Both the position numbers and the translations under genes were made by a program. Shown here piece by piece: positions 10,866 to 21,139 of a stretch of DNA of 64,000 nucleotides. A model generated the notes under the pieces. It saw only the letters and a program-made list of their open reading frames with translations. It did not search any database and had not been told where the DNA came from. The first letter of the stretch is position 1. Each line of letters opens with the position of its first letter. The DNA is from Lepturacanthus savala (lineage: Eukaryota; Chordata; Actinopteri; Scombriformes; Trichiuridae): NCBI GenBank assembly GCA_030544235.1, contig JARUPU010000029.1, positions 2,046,001 to 2,110,000 of the forward strand, in the 5' to 3' direction.

Positions 10866-13340
10866 CCGTAGTGAAACAGGGTGCCCCCCAGGGGTGCGTG
10901 TTCCTCCACACGTTCATCATGGTGTCTAATTTGGGAATCTCAGCACGGAAAAGTTCAAAATTCTCCACACAGAGCATTCCAAAATCAATGAGATTGCTTC
11001 TGGTCCAAGTAAAATTGTCGGGCACTCATTACTCAGCCATTTCCTGGTTATTGCTTTCTTACTACTTGCTAATAGTATTTGTAATAAGTACCTATCTTGT
11101 TTATTCATCACAATCAGTGTTTCCTAAATATATAACACTGAAGCTTAGGTCAAGCTGCATGTTAATTATTGAGCTGATTGCTGTTACTACCTCTACCCAA
11201 TATGAAGAAATATTAGGGCAATCCCAAAATATATGGAAGTGGCCAGCAGACATGTCACCACACCTTCTCCAACACTGTCCGTGTTCTGGGTTGTTGGTCT
11301 GTAAGCTTTTAATTTTGGGAGTTATGAAAAACCTTAAATTGTTTTTCCAGGTGAATTCTCTCCACAGATCTGAGCTGGAGGTAGTGGATTGTGTCCTACA
11401 AATGTTTACCCAGTCATCTTCAGTTAACTGTATGTTAGCTTCTTTCTCCCATCTTGATTTAATATACATTGTGGAATGACCCCTGTCAAGTTGTAGAGCA
11501 GAATAAATCCTGGAGATCAGTTTTCTGTCAGTATCACCCTTCCATGCCTTATATATTCTGATCAGGTTCATTCCTTCTTCTCCAATAGTTTTTATGTTTT
11601 TATCAAAATAGTGTCTTAGTTGAAGGTATCTGAAGAAATCGCGTTTGTCCAGATCATGAGTTTCTGTGAGGCGTTGAAAGGGATCTAATCCAGTATTTTA
11701 TCCAGAGGAAATTTTGCAGTATGAGGTGATGCCCAGTTCTGTCCAGTGTCTTAATCTGCTGTCCAGTTCTGCTGGTGTGAAATCCGGATCAAGTGCCACC
11801 CATCGTAATATTCGTGTTCAAATTTCGGGTCTCTAAGTTTTCTGTGCCAGATGTCATCCAAGTATTTTTTTTGGAGGGTTTTGTCTCCCAATATAGACGG
11901 GAGAGGTACTCTCATTAAATTTTGTTCCAAGTCCTTCCATTTTGCATCGCATTCAGGATCACACCAGCAGACCAGAAATCGCAGCTGTGCTGCCCTATAA
12001 TAATCTTCCAGGCAGGGCAAGGGCCATTCCACCTTTGTCCTTAGGCAGCTGTAATGTCTTAAAACTAATTCGTGTTTTTTATTTTTTTCAAATAAATGTT
12101 GATATCATCATATTCCATTCGATGAATTACCTGGGAGGTATACACTGAAAAAGGTATAAGAGTAGGTAGTATATTCATCTTTATGATTTCTATCCGGTTG
12201 TGCATGTTTGTCGGTGGTAATAACCAGCGACTGAGGTCTGCTTTAATGTCCGCTGTTATGGGGGTATAGTTTTGGTCAAATATGGTAGTTAAATCTTTTG
12301 GACTCCAAGGTGTTTGATTACGTTGCCTGCCCATTTAAATTTACATGTTCTATAAATGCTTTCTTGTGGTCCCGGGTTAAAGGTCAAAGTCTGAGTTTTC
12401 TGTAAATTTAATTTGTAACCAGAATATGAGTCAAATTCTTTGAGTAGAGACATTAATTTAGGTAGACTTACTTGAGGGTTAGTGAGAGTTAAGAGAATGT
12501 CTGCATATAGGCAAATTTTATATTGTGTGTTTCCACTCAGTATCCTAGTTATATCTTCATCCTCACTTATTACCTGTGCCAATGGCTCAATAAAGAGTGC
12601 AAAAAGTGTGGGATTAAGGGGGCATCCCTGACGACATCCCCTCTCAAGCAACACTGTCTTGGATAAGTATCCGTTTATTTTAATTCTTGCCGTGGGGGAG
12701 CAGTATAGAGATTTAAAGCATTCAATTACCTGATCATTGAAGCCTAGGCGTTTAAGCACCATATATAAGTATTCCCAACGGACCGAATCAAAAGCCTTTT
12801 CAGCATCTAGACTAATAACTACGGATTTCAAATTACTTTTTCTCATTTGGGTGGTGAAGGGCCCGCCATACGCTGTCCTGGGTTGTCCGTCTGATCTGGA
12901 TCTATCAGATCGGGGACAATATTTTCCATTCTTTTTGCTAAGATTGATGCATATATTCTATAATCCATATTTAATACTGATATGGTTCTGTGAGAACTAC
13001 ATTCTGTCTTGTTATTAATTGCTTTAGAGATTACTGAAATTATTGCTTGTGTCCATGAAAGTGGTGTCTCCCCCCCCTTTAAGAGTATAGTTAAAACATT
13101 CTTTTAGTATTGGTACCAAAGTTTCTCTGAAGGTTTTGTACCACTCAGATGCATAGCCGTCGGCTCCTGGCATTGTATTTTCTTTCAGTTTCGTTATGGC
13201 CATATTTATTTCTTCCTCTGTTATCTCTTTGTCATTATTCTATTCTGTTATGTTCCTACTGGTGGTAAATCTAGGCATGCTAAGAAGTATGATATAACTG
13301 TTGATTCGGCTCCCCGAGGTTACGTGTATAATTTCCTATA
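10866..13340 (-). pseudogene. LINE ORF2, reverse transcriptase and C-terminal part
   Basis: Minus-strand pieces in several frames. From about 13,330 comes MPGADGYASEWYK (fingers). From 12,846 comes SLDAEKAFDSVRWEYLY (motif A), ERGCRQGCPLNPTLFALFIE (motif B), then LYADILLTL where L1-type enzymes have YADD. It reads like YADD with one Asp codon removed, so catalysis would be lost. Further on, LPCLEDYYRAAQLRFLVCW (near 12,030) and CWRRCGDMSAGHFHIFWDCP (near 11,300) are typical of the L1 ORF2 C-terminus. The frame ends near 10,866. The left copy is complete in the window; of the mirror copy only the first part is visible. Confidence 0.8.
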
Positions 13341-13414
13341 GTACACTTCAAAAGAGTTTTGAATGTCTTCCAGTTTATGACACATCTTATCATTACATCT
13401 TATCATGTACGTAT

Positions 13415-14196
13415 TAGTGCTGTCAATCGATTAAAAAAATTAATTGAATTAATTACAGGATTTTGTAATTAATTAATCGAATTAATCACATTTTAATGTC
13501 ATATCCGCTAAAGGTCTCCTGATAAAGAATTTGAATTCTATATTAATGAATTGTAATGCATGACTAATCAATTGAATACAGTAAGAAGAGAAGATCTGAA
13601 ATCCAATGTTTTATTGGTGAACTGTGCTTCATGAATTACATCCAAAAGTAAAGGTCTAGCACATTAAACCAGTTAGACCAAGTGCATTATTCATAAATGT
13701 AAAACAAATACAACAATTCAGTTAAATAAATAAAATTCTGAAATAAAATAAAGAAGTCACTTAAGCTCAATATAGCAATTCAAAAATGAATAATACAAGT
13801 TGTATATTTTGCGCTGCATTGTGCCAACATAGTTTTGCTCTGTGAGACCAAACACGTGTGGTTTGAACCAATCAGATCATCGCATTTGTTTAGCTCGGCT
13901 CGCCTCGCGTTGCATAGCAACCAGAGACGCGCTCAGACTTGTTGCTCCGTGCCAAATGGCACAGACAGACACCGAAACAGCGTAGATTACACTGAAACGA
14001 GCACACTGGAATTGTTCCAGCACTCGGATAATGTAACTAACTACTAACTAACTAATGTGACTTTAGTACATCGTTTTCTTTATTTAACATGGGATTTTCA
14101 CCACCATTGATACTCATAATTAATTGCGTTAAATTTAACGTGTTAAATTGCGGTGTAATTAATTAATCGAATTAACGTGTTAAAATGACAGCTCTA
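13415..14196. mobile_element. hAT-type MITE (782 bp) inside the LINE, left arm
   Basis: Ends are TAGTGCTGTCAATCG and, inverted, TAGAGCTGTCATTTTAA. It is flanked by an imperfect 8-bp target duplication, GTACGTAT (13,407-13,414) and GTATGTAT (14,197-14,204), the length typical of hAT. The sub-ends are rich in TTAATTAATCGAATTAA. It encodes no transposase. Bases 13,888-14,095 are shared with another MITE at 54,251-55,255. The mirror copy is 62,888-63,672. Confidence 0.88.
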
Positions 14197-14204
14197 GTAT
14201 GTAT

Positions 14205-14930
14205 TTCTCTGCCAATTGCTTACGTATCCTCCATGCGAGCAGTTTTTTAGATTTGGGGCCATTTTCATAATTTTGTTTAATAAATCTAATTCTTTTTTCT
14301 ATTTGGTTTTCATATATGTTATTTAGAGTTTGTTTTGTGTCCTGTATTTCGTTTAAAACATCAGTGTCATTTTGCTTCATAAGTCTGCTCTCCAAGGATT
14401 TTAGTTTTGCAGTCGGGTCATTAATTTGTTTCTCTTTTTCCTTCTTCTTCCGGGCAGACCACATTATAAGTTTGCCCCTAATAACAGCCTTGGCTGCATC
14501 CCAAAGTGTACTGGGGGACACGGTCCCATTATTGTTATATGACATATATTACATAAGTTCTTCCTTAATAAATCTTTGACATTGAGGGTCGCTTAAGAGG
14601 TTGGTGTTTAGTCTCCATAGAGTCTCCTTAAGTCTGTTGTCTAAGTGTAATGTCAGGTATACACCCGTGTGATCAGAAATGTCTCTTACCCCTATGTCAC
14701 ATTTCACCATTCTCGGCTTTGAACATAAAAAAATAGTCAATTCTTGAGTGCGTAGAGTGTGAATGGGAGAAAAAAGTAAAACATTTTTCGGATTCCCTCC
14801 ATACGTCCATTATATCTATTTCGTTAAGCAGTTTTTTTGTACATAAAGCTTCAGGTTTTATGTTCTTTTTTCTGTTTGTGGAGTTCCGAAAGGGGTGCAG
14901 TATTCTGCATTTTGTATTCTTGATGCATTT
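14205..14930 (-). pseudogene. LINE ORF2, endonuclease C-terminus and linker
   Basis: On the minus strand, LLNEIDIMDVWRE and SHSTHSRIDYFF (about 14,850-14,720), then ISDHTGVYLTL and RLNTNLLSDPQCQRFIKEEL (about 14,690-14,555) match the end of the apurinic-type endonuclease domain of L1 ORF2. A basic linker (14,545-14,180) follows, up to the MITE insertion. The N-terminal two thirds of the endonuclease are absent between 14,930 and 15,300. A frameshift separates the SRIDYFF and SDH parts. Confidence 0.7.
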
Positions 14931-15303
14931 CTAACAGTGAGCGGTAAAAAGTTTACCCAAAATGTTCAACCAACCACAGATGACCTGAACAAAAGAACAA
15001 CTGTCTGTATAACAAAATGAAACACAACATATGAACATAGCATACATGTTAAACATTTGTGACTTCCAACCATGAAGTGTAAGCTTAACTTCTAAGTTGA
15101 GAGGGGAGTCCCTTAACCCTGAAGGTTAATATCAGAGCAGCGCACGTGAAAAGCTGGGCATCGGTTCCCAGACTTACTGTCTATTTAACTGGATCATGTT
15201 CCCAGTAGGAAAATCAGTTTTGAACACCTTAGTCCGATTTGGTATTAAATATTGTGATCTTACCGATCTCTGTAGATTTATTGTTCACTCACGGTACAGA
15301 AAG

Positions 15304-16224
15304 CTCTCACAAAGCCTCCTCCCTGCGTTGAAACCCCTTAAGTTTATCCTGGATATGCTTGAGGCGGGTGCCCTGGTGCCGACGTGTTTTAGCACCTGCT
15401 GTTTCCCAGGTCGGTTGCTTTGGTCTCGGTGACGGTGCGTTGTGCGCAGGGGTCTCAGCTTCCCAAGCGACCGGGATGAATCCCCTTTTCTTCAAGTCGT
15501 CTGTCACCTCCTGCATGTTGTTGTAGACAGTTGGGCTGGTGTCGAAAAACACTTTTCTCGCCCTTTTTTCGCAAGTTTCGCCGGGTGAAGCGCCTGGAAA
15601 CAAATTTGTTTTTCCTTAAGTGCTTTTCTTATGGGGATGTACGCCTTTCTCTTTTTGAGTATTTCTGCCGTGTAGTCTTGCTTGAAGAATACTCTTCTTC
15701 CATCGTAGCGGACCTCTTTCTTTCCCCAGGCGGAGCGGAACACCAGCTCTTTAGTAGTATACTCCAGGAAATAGATAATCACGGACCGTGGGTTAGAGCC
15801 TGGCGGCAGTCTGGATCCCAGTGACCGGTGGCAACGCTGGATACCGAGGGGGGTGTCGGGGAGTGTCGGTTTTAATAAACTCTTCCATGAATGTTTTTAT
15901 GTTGTCCCCCTCCACCCCCTCGGGATTGCCGTGAATACGAATGTTGTTCCTGTGCGAACGTGCCTCCAGGTCCGTCAGCTAGGTTTGGATAGATTGGTAA
16001 AGCTCAAGTGTGTTGGAAAGTATCCCCTTGGTGTCGGTGCTCCACTCCTCCATGTCGGCTATTCTCTGCTTTGTCTCCTCAACTCTTTCTATTATTTCCT
16101 TTAAGCCAGAGGCGATATCGCTTAATTTCTGGTTTACTTCTCCTCGAAAGTCCACCAGCTCTTTCTTCAGGTCCGAACGAACCGCCTGTATCTCCGCAAT
16201 GATGTTAGCTTGGATAGCATCCAT
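15304..16224 (-). pseudogene. LINE ORF1 (coiled coil and nucleic-acid-binding region), broken
   Basis: Starts MDAIQANIIAEIQAVRSDLK at 16,224 and continues with a heptad-rich coiled coil (RVEETKQRIADMEEW). A TAG follows LYQSIQT. The frame then resumes with LTDLEARSHRNNIRIHG, the beginning of the RNA-recognition domain of L1-type ORF1 proteins. Later parts (KVFFDTSPTVYNNMQE and the C-terminal basic tail to 15,307) are in shifted frames. The same TAG is present in the mirror copy at 61,107, so it predates the palindrome or was homogenised. Confidence 0.7.
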
Positions 16225-16439
16225 AGCCTTGTGTTCCGCTAGCGTGTCCTCACTTTCAGTCGGTATTTTATTGTTTTTTTTTTTGGTTTACCTTGCGTTT
16301 TTCCTCTGGTTTATCTTTTGTCCCCCCTTTTCATAAAACTTAATCCACTTTTCAATTTGTTAATCTAGTATTTTTTGTGGGGGGGTTGAAGACTGTCTGG
16401 GAGCCTCCGTTTTATGCTGCTGCTCATTTCTGCACCATA

Positions 16440-16660
16440 CCGGAGGTCCCACATAGGTGCACTTTTGACTCTAAATTGTGTTATTCCCTTCCACTTGGAG
16501 TGTTAATTTTACAAAATACAGTGTCATTTAATAGCACATTAAAGTTTATTTTTAACACCAAAAATGTGTTATTCTCTTTCACTGTTAAGTGAGTGTTAAT
16601 TTTCAACCTACAGTGTCATGTGATCACACAATAGTGTATTTTTGCACTAAAATTGTGATA
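16440..16660. repeat. Subterminal repeats of the ORF-A/ORF-B transposon (left arm)
   Basis: Two diverged tandem copies of about 105 bp, each with GTGTTATTC, AGTGTTAATTTT, ACAGTGTCAT and a terminal TTTTTAACAC or TTTTTGCAC. Related to 10,450-10,645. The mirror copy is 60,440-60,660. Confidence 0.6.
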
Positions 16661-16860
16661 TTACATTATTTTATTCAACAGAATATCATAACTGTTTCAC
16701 ATTACATGTAAAGTGAATAGAAGTGTTGACTGATCAATTAACAGCATTCATACATCCATAACTTCCCAGCACCATAGGAATTGGCACAAAAAGATCAATA
16801 CAAACATTTACAAAAATACTTTAAGTACATATTAGGAGTCCCAACCTCTTTAATACACAT

Positions 16861-19230
16861 TTACAAAGAAAATAATGGCACAAAATATTGGCCTTTATCT
16901 CCACCATATGAACTCTGTAGATCGAAGGGCTTATAAATCACAAGACCATCTGCTTTAACAACATCTTTGTGATCACTTTCAAATACTTTGTAAGAATGAA
17001 AATGTTCACTGAAATGATCAACGACAAGCCTTTTTCCAAAGAAGCAGATAATACTATCAACAACAATTATTTTTTCTATTCTGAGAAACACTGGCATTTC
17101 ATGTTCAATCTGAGTGCAAATGATCAACCCTGGCCTATACTCTGTTCCACTGATTATCACCCAGTTAGTTGCATGGTTGTCCTGAGAGGCACGCTCCACA
17201 TGCAAACCTTGAGCCAACTCGTTGCAAAAGTTTTCATTGTCCACATTAATACTTTTCATAGGTCCATACACAGTGCATTTTGAAAGGGATGTCTCCCAAA
17301 GACATGCAATTGACATCTGATGTTTTTTGGTTTGGTTGATTTGGTGTTTTTAAGAGTATTTTTGAAAATCCTGTGTTTTGCCTCAAATGTATTAGTGGTC
17401 CAATTTTTCGGATACAAGATGGATAATGTATCATAAAGTGATGTTTTGGAATCAGGTTTTTATCAGGATACAGTTCTTTGAACAACTCATGGTGTTCTAT
17501 TATCAAATGTTTAAGTAGTACAGTCATGCCAAGTGAAACAGATGGAGAAAAAAATAATGTTGATTATCTGTAGTAAAATTAAAAGCAAAAGACAGTTTTG
17601 GTTTCCTTCTGGCACAATGTCACCAAAAAGCAAAGGAGTATTTTGAACAAGACAAAGAGTCTGAATTGAATTGAGCCCAATATTATTGTCGCTACTGTCC
17701 AAGTTTATCCTTGTAGGCCGTTTTTTGCACTCCACATACCCATAGTCAAAGGCATAAATTCTGGACAGATCAGGTTTCGACAAAAAGTTTTCAGAGAGGT
17801 ATTCAAACAGTAACTTCAGCTCATACTGAGCCACTCCTTCAAGAATGTCATGCATAATATCCAAAGAAAAATTGTTACAAACATGAAAGAAATGTAGGCC
17901 ATTCAGAGTCGAATCCTTTTTTAAACCAAACACGGATAACTTTTGTGGATCTGACTGCAATTCACTGCAGTGCATTTCAAATACTTCTTTTCCACACAAG
18001 ATTATTCTGGGGTCATCAAAACAAAAATGACGTCCACTGAACGATTCTGTGAATCCCAGAATTGTGTGCATCCCCAAGTTGTCCCAGTTACCTGACATAC
18101 AGGGCCATAGATCTTTTCAACAGAAAAAGGCACATGAAGGCCACAATTCTCAAGTGTTTTGATGTCATTAATCAGTGTCTCTAGAATAGGATCAAAGCCA
18201 TATTTTCTTCAGTCTTCAGTGTGAAACAATGCAATCAAATATATTCATCAGGGCAGAGCTAAACTTTGGTGGAAGATTTCTGAGGACAAAATACAGAGCA
18301 CCTATTTTGTGAACACCACGTTTTGACCCAAGTGGGTTCGCAGTCTCAAAATCATCATAGAACAACTGGATTTGTAAAGAATTCTGGTGTTTAGAGAACA
18401 GTGGATGGGTCCTAAAATAATTTCCGTCACAAAAATCACTGTATACGTCAAGTTTTGATGAACGTGTTTCCTCAAGTAGTTTGCAAATATCAGAATTTCG
18501 TAACATGAATTTGATCGTTTCCAAAATTGGGATGTAAACAAATGTATCATTCACTGGGACCTAATCATAGGTATCTGTTTATTTCGTCTTGTATCATATC
18601 GAATTCCTAACATTTTTCTACTGGTTCCACAACACCCCATTTCTTGTTGAAATAATTTACTCTTTTGCTTTCAGTATTCAAGTACTCAAATGGGTTTTCA
18701 AAGGTTTCCAGATCTTTTACCAATGTTTCTCTCAAAGGATTATCTATAGGCACAGCAGACAGTACTTGCTGCTTAACCTGAGTGCATCCCACTACTAAGT
18801 TCTTCCACATCACCAACAACTGATGAAATGACACTATTTGCAACACCATTTGCTTGTAGTTTAGCAATAATTGAAGGACAGATATTTTCTATGTTTTCTT
18901 TGTCTTTGACCTGATTCACTATCAAAGCATGGATATTCTGGGGTCTGCGTGATGTTTGTTCTAGCAACTTCTGAGATATCTTGCGGCATTTGGATATTAG
19001 TTTGACATGACTCTGGCCTTGCTGCATCTGCATTTTCACAAGAATTTTCCACATGTGAACTGATTAAATGTTTTTTGAAACCTGAATATGTTGAAAAGTG
19101 ACACCTACAATGATCTTGAGTACAAACTAACTTAAACTTGGTGCTAGGATAAAAACTGATTAAGTCTCAGATGAGAGATCAAGGACTGGCACGGAGTATG
19201 CACAGTTTGACAAATGAAGCACTTAAACAT
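16861..19230 (-). pseudogene. ORF-B: zinc-finger transposase-like protein (left arm)
   Basis: Minus strand, ATG at 19,230 to stop at 16,861. The N-terminus has two C2H2-type fingers, FKCFICQTVHTPCQSLISH and VCTQDHC..HFSTYSGFKKH; a frameshift at a T-run separates them. Then come a linker with FENPFEYLNTESKRVNYF, a segment DGNYFRTHPLFSKH / FETANPLGSKRGVHKIGALY, and a core NWDNLGMHTILGF, NFSLDIMHDILEGVAQYELK, IIEHHELFKELYPDKNLIPK and KHHFMIHYPSCIRKIGPLIH. The C-terminus runs NWVIISGTEYRPGLIIC to YFVPLFSL. I recognise this layout from a multicopy fish transposon-encoded family, but I cannot name its superfamily. At least four frameshifts break it; one 2-bp loss after LPPKFSSALMNI is specific to this arm. 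The right mate is 57,856-60,227. Confidence 0.7.
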
Positions 19231-19248
19231 TTGTGTACTTTAGTTTAG

Positions 19249-19644
19249 GACTTAGCTCACAAACTCTGGGAGACTCATTGGTTGTTTCTATGTCAATGTT
19301 GTAGACTGTTGTTTGCACAAAGGTGAAGAGCTGGGCCAGGTACTCCTCATAAGACAGGTTGAGCACGTAATGGAATTAAAGAGTTCATCAAATCCACCCA
19401 ATGAGCTAGTGGCTTGGCAGGGGATGAGCTGTTGGTCCACAACAATGTAGAACGTGTCAATCGTGTTCTTGGTTCGATGCACAGCAAGGATGTATGGTTG
19501 TCTTCCATCCCTCTTCCAAAGGTGTTCATCCAGGCTGCAGCATGACTAAAAAATAGAACATCAACACCTCACACCGATGTTTTGCCAGCTCAGCTCAGCT
19601 CAGCTGGGACTAAGTTGAGGTGTTTTTTTTGTGGGGGACAAGAG

Positions 19645-19741
<97 letters not shown>

Positions 19742-20678
19742 GAGGACAAGAGAGAGAAGACTTTCATTTAAGTGTATTTCAAATTGAGTTAATACATATA
19801 AAATACTTGCTGTTTAGATAATAGAAGACATGCATACCTTGTGAAAGTGCAACATTTTTTCCACTGCATCACTGGGACTTATCTTAGTCCTCTTCCATCC
19901 AGCTGTGGGTGGCAGGAGATGGAGAAGGAGCAGCAGAGAAGCCATGTCACTGTCCCACCCTATCAGTAGGAAAATAAGATGGAGAAAAAAGCCCATTAGT
20001 ATCATGCAGGAATACCCCATTAACCAGCACTTGCAGTAAAGAATAAAAATCAAACATGTTCATTAGCTTACTGTCATCATCGTTGTCTGTCCGTTTCTCA
20101 GCAGCTTTTAGAAGTCGGCACAGGTCAATTGACTGAGTAAGGTGTTTAGCCTCACTGATAATCTTGGACCTGAAAGTTGTGTCCCACTTCTCAAGCATCT
20201 TGGAGGCTGTTTCAGTTCCAAACAGTAGAACGAAGTCTTGATTCAGCTGTTGATCATAGAATCATAAATGCACAAACATTTGAAAATAATCAGCATATTG
20301 TACTTAAATTCAAGAAACAAAATAGTAAACTCTAAATAAATAACTCACCAGCCCTTTGACATCAAACATCAAAGTACCATGGAAATGTTTTAGAAACATC
20401 TGCCGTTCTCTGTGGGTCATGCACTAGGTTTTGGCTGAAAGGTCATGTTCATTTTCTGAAACACACTTGCTTTATCATGGGGGTGATTCAGAAATGATGG
20501 CTTCCCTGCATGCATCTTCATCAAGCTGCTCAGGTAAAGTGGCCAATCTTCGGCGCTTTGGTCCTTGTGCTTCAACCAATGCAGCTGTCTTGGCTGGTCT
20601 TTTTGCTGTATACCTGGACATGGTCTTAAGGCGCCATGCTAAATATCCAGTGCCTTTCTCCCCATCATAGAAGTGCTC
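19249..20678 (-). pseudogene. ORF-A, 3' exons only (left arm)
   Basis: Minus-strand exons are mirrored by 56,434-57,863. They encode KGTGYLAWRLKTMSRYTAKR; LNQDFVLLFGTETASKMLEK; GWDSDMASLLLLLHLLPPTA; and ILAVHRTKNTIDTFYIVVDQ, ending near ESPRVCEL. The upstream exons are missing here because a 6.1-kb deletion removed them. This arm keeps 8 bp in the FDELF region that the right arm lacks, which puts the left copy out of frame there. ORF-A and ORF-B ends overlap by a few bases, so they behave as two adjacent genes of one element. Its function is unknown to me; it usually accompanies ORF-B in fish. Confidence 0.6.
19648..19738. repeat. (TG)n microsatellite in the ORF-A intron, left arm
   Basis: About 90 bp of TG. 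The mirror tract at 57,374-57,446 is about 73 bp, so the arms differ in length here. Confidence 0.95.
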
Positions 20679-20698
20679 CTGTCGTAAAACATCATTAA

Positions 20699-21139
20699 CC
20701 CTCCTGTTGCCACTGTGTTAAAAACCAAAAAGAAATCCCCTAAATGCTATTTTTTTTAACTTTAAATTTCATGACTTTTCCTAGATTGGCCCCAACAGTA
20801 TAAAAAAAGAAATGTTTTTATTCACATTTCCATGTAAGCTGTACAAAAAAATTTACAAAGGTGGTCTTCGGGTCAAAATGACCCGTGAGGCAAATAGAGT
20901 TGAAATCAAGGTCACAGAGTTATTTACACACCACAGAATGTTACAATGTTTTAGGTGTGTCTCAGATCAATCAGTAGCAGAAGTAAACAAGACAAATCAG
21001 GTGGTCTTATCATGGATTGCTGTGCCTTTTATCAGTCTCAGATCAATTAATAGTAAACATGAATAAGACAGTAGAAGACATAACCAAGACAAGATAGGTG
21101 GCATTCTCGCAGACGGCAGAGTGTTTTTGTGTATTTCAA
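20699..21139 (+). mobile_element. piggyBac 5' end remnant (left arm)
   Basis: Preceded by TTAA at 20,695-20,698, the piggyBac target site, and starts CCCTCCTGTTGCC. A GGTCAAAATGACCCG palindromic motif at about 20,871 is common near piggyBac ends in fish. Two diverged direct repeats start GTCTCAGATCAAT (20,961 and 21,037). The element is cut off at the 6.1-kb deletion junction (about 21,139) before its coding part. Confidence 0.75.

Larger units (their letters stand above)
10780..16375 (-). mobile_element. L1-type LINE, disabled, about 4.8 kb plus a nested MITE
   Basis: Minus-strand element with a 5' end near 16,375 and a 3' end near 10,780. The order is ORF1 with a coiled coil, the endonuclease C-terminus, reverse transcriptase and the C-terminal region. 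It carries many frameshifts and stops, and a hAT-type MITE sits at 13,415-14,196. It interrupts the terminal repeats of the ORF-A/ORF-B transposon. Everything beyond about 13,088 is mirrored in the right arm (60,700-64,000), where the 3' part runs off the window. No clear poly-A tail was found. Confidence 0.8.
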
